This document shows positions 1-8,392 of a stretch of DNA of 64,000 bases, piece after piece. Below the pieces are notes generated by a model. It had not been told where the DNA came from. It worked only from the letters and a program-made list of their open reading frames with translations, and ran no database searches. A program made the position numbers and the translations under genes. Source of the DNA: Ktedonosporobacter rubrisoli (GTDB taxonomy: Bacteria; Chloroflexota; Ktedonobacteria; Ktedonobacterales; Ktedonobacteraceae); assembly GCF_004208415.1 (NCBI RefSeq), contig NZ_CP035758.1, positions 7,998,001 through 8,062,000 on the forward strand. The letters run 5' to 3'. Position 1 is the stretch's first letter. Each line of letters starts with the position of its first letter.

Positions 1-1
1 T

Positions 2-346
2 GCGCCTTTGCCTATGGCCACAGCTCCGGCTCCCCCACGCTTTCTGCCCGAATTTGATAATCTTCTGCTGGCCTTTGCCGAGCGTCGGCGCATCATTGCC
101 GATGAATATCGTACCGCGGTCTTTCTTACTGTTGGACGCGTGCGCGCGACCTTCCTGCTCGATGGCTTCGTCGCCGGAACCTGGAAGATTGAGCGTGGGC
201 GCAAAACTGTCCGCCTGCTCATCGAACCGTTTAAGCCGCTCTCTGCTCAGGTCAGGTCCGTCCTGCTCGCGGAAGGAGAATGTTTGTTACACTGGGTCGC
301 GGATAGCGCAGAGAGTGTTGAGCTTCAGATCATCGATCCTACATAA
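2..346 (+). CDS. Winged-helix DNA-binding domain protein (AlkZ/HTH_42-like), C-terminal part
   Basis: The reading frame is open at the left window edge, so only the C-terminal 114 or so residues are present. The visible part resembles the end of the winged-helix 'crosslink repair DNA glycosylase' family (YcaQ/AlkZ-like, HTH_42). It has a FLLDGFVAGTWK-type strand pair and then a hydrophobic LLHWVAD segment near the C-terminus. Members of that family bind DNA and some unhook interstrand crosslinks, but the catalytic part lies outside the window. A duplicated hairpin element follows within 30 nt and the next gene is convergent. The assignment rests on the C-terminal signature only. Confidence 0.6.
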   Translation, partial: APLPMATAPAPPRFLPEFDNLLLAFAERRRIIADEYRTAVFLTVGRVRATFLLDGFVAGTWKIERGRKTVRLLIEPFKPLSAQVRSVLLAEGECLLHWVADSAESVELQIIDPT

Positions 347-370
347 TCTGAGCTCCGGGTGTTGCGGTAA

Positions 371-455
371 TTAGCAGCGCTCGCTGGCTCTATCTCGTAC
401 CGAGTTTGGCGAGCGTAGTACTACTTATATCGCTCAGGTGAGCCCTGGATCAGGC
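371..455. repeat. Hairpin repeat, copy A
   Basis: This stretch of about 85 nt is repeated at 2082-2166. Its core is an inverted repeat: CGCTCGC at 378-384 pairs with GCGAGCG at 409-415. The second copy has CGCCCGC and GCGGGCG at the equivalent places, so both arms changed together. The element lies between two convergent genes and may act as a transcription terminator or be a small mobile or REP-like repeat. Confidence 0.6.
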
Positions 456-526
456 TTTACTTCCTTGCGGCTGCAAGCACGCGTAGCCTTTTCTCCCTTG
501 TCTATAACTGAAACAGCGCAAGCGGC

Positions 527-1870
527 CTATCTAAGATCCGGTAGATACGTGAGTATAACCGCATATGTGCTCAGGCAGACGACAACAATTGCGAGCTTTT
601 TGATGCTGAAGCCTTGACTAATTCTGCGCAACGGAGCTATGAGCACTGCGATCCAGGGTAAAAGGGCGGGTATATACCAGGGAAAGACATATGAGTAAAG
701 GCATGATCCTATCCCAATAAGCACCAGAACTGCTCCTTCGATACTTATATGTTTGCGCGAAAATTGGCGCTTTACAAAAAGGACCGTACTAACGCCTATA
801 GCCCCCTCAATCACGCGACCGACCACCAGCATAGTAGTTGGCGCGAGCTGCATGCTGTGTCCCAATAGCAAAAGCCCATTCTGTATAAAGCTTGGATGCA
901 ATGTATCCTGACCGCTAAAAGATAAGACCACTGCGGCAATCTGGCCGTGGCTGAGCCACAGGAATGGTAGATATCCCAGAACAACGGTGAGAGCGCACGC
1001 GGCAGGCAGGTTCCAATCTCGGCGTCGCACTAGCACCAGAAGGAGCAGAGCAGGATAAAGTTTTGCCAGGATCGCCAGGCCAAGAAATACTCCGGAGGTG
1101 ATACGAGCAGTCCTGCTAGAACCGCGCGAACAAAAGACGGCAATAACGGTACAGGCTATAACGAGAGCATCGACGTGGCCCTGAATGGAAAACTCAACAA
1201 TAGGAAGAGGACACCAGGCATAGACGATGACCTGGCGTGGATCAAGCCCTCTACAAGCCAGGAGAATGGCAAGCGCAACGCAGGTCAGCAAATCGCAGAG
1301 CACAAAGAGGCCCTTGAGACCAACAAGGTTTTTTGGCGATAAGAGATAGCCAAGGATATAAAAGAGTTCTGCACCGGGGGGATATTTAGTTGGAAACTCG
1401 CGATAGGGAGTATTTGTGTAAATGCTGCCATGCAGCGGAGCAAAAATTGGATTGTTGGGAGCATAGAGGTAAGGACTATAGCCGTGCAGAAGTATATGAG
1501 CGTCCCATAAATATCTCCAGGCGTCACGCGAGAGCCCGAGTGGAAGGGGGAGCAGCTGCACACGGAATACAGTAGCTCCGAGGAAGATAATTCCAAGTTG
1601 AAGCCAAAGCCACCTGCTAGGAGGACGGGTGCTCATCAGGATGTAAGCACAAAAAGCGAAATAGCAGAGAAAGCAAAGTACCCAGATAAGAAAGAATAGT
1701 TTGTTTGGACCATCAAGAGGGGGAGCGACTAAAGCAAGGAATTGATAGAGGAGAGAAAAAAGTAGGAGTAGTACACCCAACATCAAAGTAATGTGCCAAC
1801 CCTGTTCTAACCTCGGCCTACCCTTTTCTATGCGCCAATTCTGCATTTTCACAAGTAGTGAGTACAACAT
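527..1870 (-). CDS. Integral membrane GT-C type glycosyltransferase (GT87/DUF2029-like)
   Basis: This 447-residue polytopic membrane protein has ten or more hydrophobic segments spread over its length. A D-x-x-R-Y-x-W-D motif at residues 116-123, just after an early transmembrane segment, is typical of polyprenol-phosphate-sugar-dependent GT-C enzymes such as GT87/DUF2029 mannosyltransferases. It would move a sugar from a lipid carrier to an extracytoplasmic acceptor; donor and acceptor cannot be told from the sequence. The start lies directly before a hydrophobic N-terminus. It is a single gene, convergent with the partial gene at the left edge. A MptA/MptB-type mannosyltransferase is an alternative within the same fold. 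Confidence 0.65.
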   Translation of the reverse strand: MLYSLLVKMQNWRIEKGRPRLEQGWHITLMLGVLLLLFSLLYQFLALVAPPLDGPNKLFFLIWVLCFLCYFAFCAYILMSTRPPSRWLWLQLGIIFLGATVFRVQLLPLPLGLSRDAWRYLWDAHILLHGYSPYLYAPNNPIFAPLHGSIYTNTPYREFPTKYPPGAELFYILGYLLSPKNLVGLKGLFVLCDLLTCVALAILLACRGLDPRQVIVYAWCPLPIVEFSIQGHVDALVIACTVIAVFCSRGSSRTARITSGVFLGLAILAKLYPALLLLVLVRRRDWNLPAACALTVVLGYLPFLWLSHGQIAAVVLSFSGQDTLHPSFIQNGLLLLGHSMQLAPTTMLVVGRVIEGAIGVSTVLFVKRQFSRKHISIEGAVLVLIGIGSCLYSYVFPWYIPALLPWIAVLIAPLRRISQGFSIKKLAIVVVCLSTYAVILTYLPDLR

Positions 1871-2081
1871 GCATCCGTCTCCTTTTGTAAGTTACTGTAA
1901 GAGACCGATCTTCTTACGCTACGGGACTCTAATGCTTGCATATCTGTATAGACGAGTATAGTTACAGTAAAGACACTAACAAAGCGCCATATATGGGAGA
2001 TAAAGCTCTAATGATGAAGATAGGAAATACCTGTGTGGAGGAAGTTCCCAGAAGAGGCCGTGCGAAGGCTTGTTATAACGA

Positions 2082-2166
2082 GTAGCGCCCGCTGACTCGA
2101 TTCTGTACCAAGTATGGCGGGCGTTATACTACTTACTTGCCTATTGCTCAAGTGAGCTAGGATCAG
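2082..2166. repeat. Hairpin repeat, copy B
   Basis: Second copy of the element at 371-455. The arms CGCCCGC (2086-2092) and GCGGGCG (2117-2123) differ from copy A by compensating changes. It ends on the stop codon of the MFS gene that reads leftwards into it, so it sits where that gene's terminator should be. Confidence 0.6.
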
Positions 2167-3437
2167 ACCTGGCTTGCCTGGGGCGCGCTGGCTTTCTGAT
2201 TCTTTAGCACGAAGCAGGCGGTCACGGTAACAACAAGGGCAATGGCCAGGCTAATCGCAAAGGTGATCTGTGGCGTGATCCAGTGGGCAACGGCGGCTTG
2301 ACTCAAGGGCGCGATCAGAATAGCCAGCGAGATTACCGAGCCGCGCAGCCCCATGGCTTGCGAACGATTCTCGTCGTTTGTCTCGCTAAGGTAGACCGTG
2401 CCCAGGGCTGGCATGATCAGGGCGACGCCAGCTCCGGTCAGCACGGCTGAAGCGATCAGCAATGGGTACTGATGTAAGAAGAGCATGCCCACATTCATGG
2501 CGGCCGAGAGCACGATTCCTACGATGATGAGCAGTTTGCGTGGCAAACGAGCGCTCAGGCCACCCAGAAGCATAGGGAAGAAGCCCATGGCCAGACCGAA
2601 AACGCTGATAATCGCTCCATATTCTGCGGCCGTATAGTGCAGCGTTTGCTCGAAAAAGAAGGGATATTGTGGCAGGGCAAAGGGATAGGTGAAGGCCATG
2701 CCGAAATCGATCACGAAGAGTCCGGCAAATAGCCAGATCAAGCCAAGCATGTCTCCGCGGGCGCTTTTCGCCCCTGACTGCTTCTCAGTTTTGCGCAGGC
2801 GAGCCTTCTCGCGCACATGAGCTGGCAGGGTCTCGGGCAACATAAAGAGGGCGAGCAGAGAGGCCACAAGGGCCAACCCGGCTGAGAAGAGAAAGGGCAC
2901 TGAAAATCCCCAGGCTTGATAGAGCAGGCCACCAACGCCAGGCCCGAGCGCGGTTCCCGCCGCCTGGGCCGTGGTGAGAATGCCCAGCCAGCGCCCTTGC
3001 TGCTCCGGCGTGACGCTATCGCCGACGATGGCAGAGGCGACGGGAAATAGGCCGGCGACAAGCGCACCCTCGACAAAACGAATCAGGATGAAGAGTGCCG
3101 GTACGTTGACAAAGGCCAGGGCAATATTCGTCACAATAAAGCCGGAGAGCGAGAGAAGCACAATCGGTCGGCGTCCAATGCGATCGGCCAGGGTTCCCAT
3201 AGGTGTGCTAAAGAGGAACATGCCCAGACCAAAGCCGGCTTCCATGAGGGCCAGGGTCTCGGCTCCCAGGCCGAGCGCTTGCAAACGCTGCGGATAGACC
3301 GGAACTATGATGCCAAAGCCGGTCATCAGAAAGGCCACACAAAAAGACAGAAGGATCAAGGCGCTGGTCATACGTTTGGGACGCGTATCCTCCTGAGGTA
3401 TAGTTTGCTCGGCTATATGTTCACATGTTTCGTTCAC
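2163..3437 (-). CDS. MFS drug-efflux-type transporter (TetA/Bcr-like)
   Basis: The product is a 424-residue major facilitator superfamily protein with 12 predicted membrane segments. The MFS motif A, G-x-L-A-D-R-x-G-R-R, is at residues 81-90 in the loop between helices 2 and 3. A basic central loop (EKARLRKTEKQ region) separates the two six-helix halves. The family exports drugs or small metabolites by proton antiport, and the substrate is unknown here. The upstream region holds a good promoter with two CAATAGTAA repeats and an 11-bp inverted repeat, so expression is probably controlled by a repressor not encoded next door. The TetR gene nearest by is 1.7 kb away. Confidence 0.85.
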   Translation of the reverse strand: MNETCEHIAEQTIPQEDTRPKRMTSALILLSFCVAFLMTGFGIIVPVYPQRLQALGLGAETLALMEAGFGLGMFLFSTPMGTLADRIGRRPIVLLSLSGFIVTNIALAFVNVPALFILIRFVEGALVAGLFPVASAIVGDSVTPEQQGRWLGILTTAQAAGTALGPGVGGLLYQAWGFSVPFLFSAGLALVASLLALFMLPETLPAHVREKARLRKTEKQSGAKSARGDMLGLIWLFAGLFVIDFGMAFTYPFALPQYPFFFEQTLHYTAAEYGAIISVFGLAMGFFPMLLGGLSARLPRKLLIIVGIVLSAAMNVGMLFLHQYPLLIASAVLTGAGVALIMPALGTVYLSETNDENRSQAMGLRGSVISLAILIAPLSQAAVAHWITPQITFAISLAIALVVTVTACFVLKNQKASAPQASQV

Positions 3438-3453
3438 AGGGAAATTCCTTATC

Positions 3454-3528
3454 TATTTGCTATTTTTTATTGTCTACATGGCAATAGTAACATAACGATG
3501 AAAAAATTGTCAATAGTAATAGCAAATA
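3454..3528 (-). promoter_or_regulatory. Promoter/operator of the MFS gene at 2163-3437
   Basis: On the minus strand a TTGACA -35 box is followed, 18 nt later, by TACTAT. The 9-mer TTACTATTG occurs twice (plus-strand CAATAGTAA at 3482-3490 and 3511-3519), overlapping both boxes. An 11-bp perfect inverted repeat, TATTTGCTATT (3454-3464) and AATAGCAAATA (3518-3528), encloses the promoter. This looks like a repressor-controlled promoter; the regulator is not identified. Confidence 0.5.
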
Positions 3529-3837
3529 AAATCAAAATAAAGTGAATTATTATCAACTCTGTTATTGATACATCTTTCTCCTGTCTCTTTTTATGGATTT
3601 ACCGGTTAGCATCCCCTTCTGCCCTGCACTATGGCTTATTGAGTATGGGCTTGATACAAGTACTACCTGACTACCCTTGCGAAGGGGATGAGATGAACCG
3701 GTCGTGTTCTCAATAGAGAGAGCAGCATTTCGAATCAGTTGTAGGCAACTGACACATTGGCTCCTGCCAGCGAATCGATCCTCCCAGCAAGATGCACAAC
3801 GAGATGCTGCTCTTGTAGATGAGAAGCTCAGGCTTGA
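3529..3837. other. Intergenic, no gene seen
   Basis: About 310 nt between the MFS promoter and the 3' end of the alpha/beta hydrolase gene. It is AT-rich on the left. I see no convincing coding frame or RNA gene. Confidence 0.5.
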
Positions 3838-4758
3838 TCAGCGATGTCGCGAGCTTCTGGCAACCAGGTCGAGGAGGTCGAAGATCGCTGCTACTACTAC
3901 GTCTGGACGCTGTGTGTAGAAGAGATGCCCGGCATCCTGCAAGACACGATGCTCGCCTTGTGTGACGGAATTGGCGAAGGCCGCGTGTGCTGCCAGCTTG
4001 ATCTGGTTGAAGGCCTGCTTCTCTTCATCTGAGCGACCTGGCACGGAGTCGATTTGCATGCCGGTCAGGACTATGACAGGGATATCGGGCAGGGCTGGTC
4101 CGTTGATAACATCTTCCTGAATTTGTCGTGCGCTCAGCATATCGTGAAGGCCACAGGCGATATGGTCAGAGTCCATGTGACGGGCAATGAGCGGGTCACG
4201 CACCTGTGCAGGCAGCTTCTCCCACTCCGCGAACAGCGTCGGGTACCACTCACGCCAGAGCGCGGGATTGTTCTTCAACTTTTCCAGCATATCCAGCACG
4301 ACGGCCTCATCGCTATCCTTGGGCAGCGGAATGCCTTTAACTGAAGGATCGATGAGCACCAGGCCTACCACCTCATCTGGGAAGTGTTGGGCGAAGGCCT
4401 GTATCAACAGCCCACCCAGCGAGTGGCCGACCAGGAGGTATGGACCTGTGACTGACGCTTTATCGAGCGCGGTGTGCAGATCTGCCATCATCTCGCGTAC
4501 GGAGCGCTCGCCTGGAGCTGGGTCACTCCACCCACTGCCTGCACGGTCGTAGAGCACACAGGTTGTGCGTTGGGCGCACAGCTCGAAGATGCTATAGTAA
4601 TCAAAGCCAAATCCGCCAGCGCCCGCTTCGATGACTACCGCTGGCGTGCCAGTTCCCGCATAATGTAGATTGATGCGGCGACCGCCACCAATATCGTACT
4701 GCTTACCCAGTGGTGGAGTATCATTCTTGTGTATTAATTCATCATGAGAAGGTGACAT
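3838..4758 (-). CDS. Alpha/beta-fold hydrolase
   Basis: This 306-residue alpha/beta hydrolase carries the nucleophile elbow G-H-S-L-G-G with Ser113 as the likely catalytic serine. A conserved D-R-x-G-x-G-x-S-D block is at residues 71-79, and a His lies in the C-terminal D-A-G-H segment (near residue 285). No signal peptide is visible, so it is probably cytoplasmic. The substrate is unknown; relatives are esterases, epoxide hydrolases or proline iminopeptidases. An AGAAAGGA ribosome site precedes the ATG. It lies downstream of, and on the same strand as, a TetR regulator 370 nt away. Confidence 0.85.
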   Translation of the reverse strand: MSPSHDELIHKNDTPPLGKQYDIGGGRRINLHYAGTGTPAVVIEAGAGGFGFDYYSIFELCAQRTTCVLYDRAGSGWSDPAPGERSVREMMADLHTALDKASVTGPYLLVGHSLGGLLIQAFAQHFPDEVVGLVLIDPSVKGIPLPKDSDEAVVLDMLEKLKNNPALWREWYPTLFAEWEKLPAQVRDPLIARHMDSDHIACGLHDMLSARQIQEDVINGPALPDIPVIVLTGMQIDSVPGRSDEEKQAFNQIKLAAHAAFANSVTQGEHRVLQDAGHLFYTQRPDVVVAAIFDLLDLVARSSRHR

Positions 4759-5128
4759 CAGCCTTTGTTTCCTTTCTGTCTGGCTGTTTTTTTGCTCCTC
4801 GCTCTCCAGGATCGCGGCGCTATGGCAAGCGTCTCGGAGGTGAGATTTGCTATCACCTTATCGCTAAATGACGAGATCGCCTTACGCACAATTTTGTGTC
4901 GCTCAGGGTGCCTTCGGAACTGTGTGTTAGCATCATCGCCCGGTGGTCAGCACGCAACATATCAAGACTGTTACAGGCACCCAGAAAACACCATGAGTCA
5001 CAAACTTAGCAGGATATGTCAGTCCATTCCCAGATACCCGACCCTTAGCCGATGGGCTGGGAGTACAAATGTCAGGATCTCAATCTGTCCCTCTCTGGCT
5101 GCCACAGCTCAGCCTCCAGACCACAGGC
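4759..5128. other. Intergenic, no gene seen
   Basis: A 370-nt gap upstream of the alpha/beta hydrolase gene and downstream of the TetR gene. It must hold the hydrolase promoter, but no clear -35/-10 pair or dyad stood out. Confidence 0.4.
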
Positions 5129-5884
5129 TTAAGCGTTTGCTCGTTCTGAAGAAGGCGCGTTTCCACGGCTCCACTGTTCCAGCCCGTCGAGCACGCATTT
5201 AAGCCCAAGGAGAAAACGTTGCTCAATATCATCATGGCTCCTTTGGCTGAGATAAGCCATCAATGCTGTACGCTGCTCCTCCTCTTCAAGCAGCTTCTTG
5301 ATAGCATTGTGCCAATCATCCTCATCGATCTGGCTGCGCTGCATACTCACCTGCAGCGCAGCATCGGTGAGCGCACAGCCTATGACGTAATGAAAGATCG
5401 CTGAAAGTGCACCATCCAGCAATGGACCAGCTAATCCCGCTCGATCTAAGGCTCGCAAGACTGCCTCGGTGAAGGCCAGGGCATTCGGCCCCAACTGGGG
5501 ATATGCGCCGAGCAGCTGGCCTGACCAGGGATGGCGCAGGATTATGGCGCGTAATCCCGCCGCTAATCGCTGCAGTTCCGTCCGCCAATCAGAAGAAGGC
5601 GCCTCCTCTCGTGATATATCCTGGAGGATCACATCCATAACAAGTTCCAACAGATCTTCTTTGGTTGCTACATACCAGTAAAGAGAGGCAGCTCCGGCGC
5701 CCAGCCGCTCAGCCAATCGTCGCATGGATAATCCCTCAAAGCCTTGTTCATCGAGCAAGCTGATTGCCTCCTGTACAATCCGCTCCTGGCTTAAGGGAGG
5801 CAAAGCTTTGCGCGCCGCTCGTCTTGGACGAAGCCAGATTGATGGCAGTTCGCCCTTGTTGGCGTCTTTTTTTGTGCTTGACAT
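5129..5884 (-). CDS. TetR/AcrR-family transcriptional regulator
   Basis: The N-terminal third (residues about 32-85) is a TetR helix-turn-helix with the typical segments RIVQEAISLLDEQG, LSMRRLAERLG and ASLYWYVATKEDLL. The YWYVATKEDLL variant and the helical C-terminal domain are those of tetracycline-repressor-like (TetR_C) members. It is divergent from the serine hydrolase gene at 5988 with about 100 nt between them, so it most likely represses that gene and itself. The basic N-terminal extension (R-P-R-R-A-A-R-K) may add DNA contact. Confidence 0.85.
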   Translation of the reverse strand: MSSTKKDANKGELPSIWLRPRRAARKALPPLSQERIVQEAISLLDEQGFEGLSMRRLAERLGAGAASLYWYVATKEDLLELVMDVILQDISREEAPSSDWRTELQRLAAGLRAIILRHPWSGQLLGAYPQLGPNALAFTEAVLRALDRAGLAGPLLDGALSAIFHYVIGCALTDAALQVSMQRSQIDEDDWHNAIKKLLEEEEQRTALMAYLSQRSHDDIEQRFLLGLKCVLDGLEQWSRGNAPSSERANA

Positions 5885-5917
5885 AGCGCCAGTGTATCAT
5901 ATAGACTTACATTGTGC

Positions 5918-5937
5918 TATAATCGAACAACGTTCGA
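5918..5937 (+). promoter_or_regulatory. -10 box and dyad before the serine hydrolase gene
   Basis: TATAAT at 5918-5923 is a perfect -10 box for rightward transcription. It overlaps an inverted repeat TCGAAC-AAC-GTTCGA (5923-5937), placed where a repressor would block the start site. The divergent TetR product is the obvious candidate. No good -35 box is seen. Confidence 0.5.
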
Positions 5938-5987
5938 GAGATGGGACGTCGTTTGAATATGTTATTGCTAAGAGAAAGGAACTCCTT

Positions 5988-7166
5988 ATGACCGTCTCTT
6001 TACAAGGGAATGTTGAACCACGCTTTACCTCCGTTCGCGATGAATTCCAGTCACTATTTGAGCAAGGGCACGAGGTTGGAGCTGCTCTGTGTGTCTATCA
6101 GCACGGCAAACCAGTTCTTGATCTGTGGGCTGGCCTGGCCAATCAGCAAGCCGGGGTACCCTGGCAGCATGACACGCTTTCCTGGCTGGCCTCAGCCTCA
6201 AAGGGCATGGTGGCAGCATCAGCTTTACTGCTTGTTGAGCGTGGCCTGCTTGATCTTGATGCTCCGGTCTCTCGCTATTGGCCCGAGTTTGCGGCTGAAG
6301 GCAAAGCAGCCATTCCCGTACGCTGGCTGCTTTCCCATCGCTCAGGGGTTGCAGCCCTGGATAAACCGATCAGCTACGAGGACGAAATAGCCTATACGCC
6401 CATTATTGAGGCTATCGCGGCTCAACGTCCCTGGTGGAAGCCGGGAACGGCTCACGGCTATCATGCTCTCACAATAGGCTGGGCCATTAGCGAAGTGATT
6501 CGGCGCATCACCGGTCTCACCATAGGGCAATTCTTTGCCCAGGAAATCGCCGCTCCCCTGGGCCTCGAACTCTACATTGGCTTGCCCGAAGCTCTGACGG
6601 GGCGAGTGGCTTCTGTAGTCGTTCCCACGCAAGAAGAGATGGCGCGCGGTCTCACCGATCCAGCGCTTGCCGCTTTCAGCCAGGCTATGGTTGATCCAGG
6701 CTCCTTGCTCTATAAGGCCACCTTTGCGGCGACAACTCTTACCTTTGAGGATGTCAACAATCCGCAGTATTATGCTGCAGAAGACCCAGCAGGCGGTGGC
6801 CTGGGTACGGCAACCTCCCTTGCGCGCCTGTACGCAACTCTGATTGGCGAGGTTGATGGTACGCGCCTTTTGCGGCCAGAGCTTGTCGAGCAGGCGCGTA
6901 ACGTCGAGTCGAGCGGCCTTGACCAGGTTTTGCGTATCTACACCCTCTATGGCCTGGGCTTTATGCTGCCAGGAAGTGGGCTCTGGCCGGACTTTGGCGC
7001 AAGAGCCTTCGGCCACGCTGGCTCAACGGGAGCGCTTGGCTTTGCCGATCCCGAACACGCCCTGGCCTTTGGTTACGTGACCAATAAGATGACAGGACTT
7101 GTGGAGGGCAACGACGAACGCACTACAAGCCTCATCAGGAGCCTCTATAGCTGCCTGGCGCCATAA
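5988..7166 (+). CDS. Serine hydrolase of the class C beta-lactamase/esterase family
   Basis: The ATG at 5988 follows an AGAAAGGA ribosome site and gives 392 residues, near the family norm. The S-x-x-K motif is Ser69-A-S-Lys72. The conserved tyrosine is probably Tyr158 (G-Y-H-A), and the third motif is H-A-G-S-T-G (in place of K-T-G) near residue 343. This pattern is that of EstB-type carboxylesterases and LACTB-like serine hydrolases rather than true AmpC. No secretion signal is visible, which argues for an intracellular esterase. It is divergent from and probably controlled by the TetR gene. Confidence 0.85.
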   Translation: MTVSLQGNVEPRFTSVRDEFQSLFEQGHEVGAALCVYQHGKPVLDLWAGLANQQAGVPWQHDTLSWLASASKGMVAASALLLVERGLLDLDAPVSRYWPEFAAEGKAAIPVRWLLSHRSGVAALDKPISYEDEIAYTPIIEAIAAQRPWWKPGTAHGYHALTIGWAISEVIRRITGLTIGQFFAQEIAAPLGLELYIGLPEALTGRVASVVVPTQEEMARGLTDPALAAFSQAMVDPGSLLYKATFAATTLTFEDVNNPQYYAAEDPAGGGLGTATSLARLYATLIGEVDGTRLLRPELVEQARNVESSGLDQVLRIYTLYGLGFMLPGSGLWPDFGARAFGHAGSTGALGFADPEHALAFGYVTNKMTGLVEGNDERTTSLIRSLYSCLAP

Positions 7167-7253
7167 GCCAGGATTGGCTAGAGCGTTGCAGAAGGAAGCT
7201 GCCTGTTCTCCGAACTACCTGTGGGAAGATGAGCGGCGATCATTAAATCTTGC

Positions 7254-7631
7254 TTATCCTTCCCACTCGTGGCGCGGGGCCGTCGTGGCATATTCGCGAA
7301 GATAGACAATTCTTCCTTCGCTTAGCCGAGCAATCGATGCGCCTTCAAATCCACCGCGCTCGCCATCAGAGATGCATGCAAAGTCCCACTCAAAGAAGCA
7401 TTCCTCAGACGTGGCAGTGAAAGAAGTTATCTCCCAGCGCGTCACAACGTTGCCTGGCGCAAACCAGGAATCAATCCAGCGCCCGACCATCTCTTTACCC
7501 CGATAGGTTGGTCCGTATGATTCTATTACCACGCAAGCGGGATCGAGCGTGCTCAAGATCTGCTCGCGGTCGGCAGCTAACCAGCCTTGAACATAGCTAA
7601 GAATGAGCTGGTTTGCTGATGCGTTGTCCAT
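7254..7631 (-). CDS. NTF2-like (SnoaL-type) small protein
   Basis: The product has 125 residues starting MDNASANQ, with an AAGGAGG ribosome site directly upstream; an alternative start nine codons earlier has none. The pattern of an N-terminal helix followed by a curved sheet (YGPTYRGKEMVGRWIDSWF, then VVTRWEITSF and ECFFEWDFAC) fits the SnoaL/NTF2-like cone fold. Such proteins are isomerases, cyclases or dehydratases, or non-catalytic ligand binders. Nothing here fixes the ligand. It is convergent with the serine hydrolase gene. Confidence 0.7.
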   Translation of the reverse strand: MDNASANQLILSYVQGWLAADREQILSTLDPACVVIESYGPTYRGKEMVGRWIDSWFAPGNVVTRWEITSFTATSEECFFEWDFACISDGERGGFEGASIARLSEGRIVYLREYATTAPRHEWEG

Positions 7632-7798
7632 ATGGCCTCCTTGCGAATATTTAAACAAAAGTTCTACTACAGCATAACACTTTTGTCCACCTCAGTGCTC
7701 TCGCCTGAGCCATTTTTAGGGAGCTGTGGAAGACCTTTTTGCAGCTTCTCGCTGCTGATCGCAAGGCTAGCCAGTGACAGTCAGCCAGATCTGTCGCT

Positions 7799-7842
7799 CT
7801 GGTTCTCATCTGGCAGGGAGGACAAAACCAGGTGAGAACCAG
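7799..7842 (-). terminator. Hairpin terminator downstream of the YceI gene
   Basis: CTGGTTCTCA (7799-7808) pairs with TGAGAACCAG (7833-7842), and an inner CTGG/CCAG pair extends the stem. It lies just past the stop codon of the YceI gene. There is no clear U-run. Confidence 0.6.
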
Positions 7843-7849
7843 TCAGTGC

Positions 7850-8383
7850 TCAGCTATCGGCGACGGCTTCCAGATTGATCTCAATCTTAACTTCTTCGCC
7901 CACCATAATTCCTCCGGTCTCCAGCGCGAAGTTCCAGGTGAGGCCAAAATCCTTGCGATTAATCGTGGTAGTGGCCGTAAGGCCGGCACGCTGGTCCCCA
8001 AAAGGATTGGAGGCTTTGGGGATCTGGCCGCCATACTCGACATCGAAGGTGACTTCTCTGGTGACTCCATGCAAGGTCAGATCGCCTACGACATCGTAGT
8101 GGCGCCCACCTTTGGGAAGAACTTGCTTGCTTTTGAAGGTGAGCAGCGGATATTTGTCAGCATCAAAGAAGTCAGCCGAACGTAGGTGAGCATCGCGCTT
8201 CTCTTCGCGCGTATTGATGCTCGCAACCTCGGCTTCCGCCTGCACCCAGGAGTTCTCAGGATGCTCCTCGTCTATTTCGAGTGTGGCCTTAAATACGTTA
8301 AAGCTTCCACTCACTTTGCTAAACATCATATGCCTTATGGAAAAGGTAACTTCTGAATGTGTAGTATCGAGAGTCCAGACCAT
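7850..8383 (-). CDS. YceI-family lipid-binding-like protein
   Basis: A 177-residue protein opening with W-x-L-D-x-x-H-S-x-V-x-F-S-I-R-H, the hallmark of the YceI fold, a lipocalin-like barrel that binds polyisoprenoids or amides. It also has the conserved F-x-S-x-x-V and G-D-L-T-L-H-G-V-T motifs. No signal peptide is present, unlike E. coli YceI. The gene starts 10 nt after the MerR-type gene ends, and the MerR stop codon overlaps its ribosome site, so the two form an operon. The MerR protein probably controls it. Confidence 0.9.
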   Translation of the reverse strand: MVWTLDTTHSEVTFSIRHMMFSKVSGSFNVFKATLEIDEEHPENSWVQAEAEVASINTREEKRDAHLRSADFFDADKYPLLTFKSKQVLPKGGRHYDVVGDLTLHGVTREVTFDVEYGGQIPKASNPFGDQRAGLTATTTINRKDFGLTWNFALETGGIMVGEEVKIEINLEAVADS

Positions 8384-8392
8384 AATATGTTT

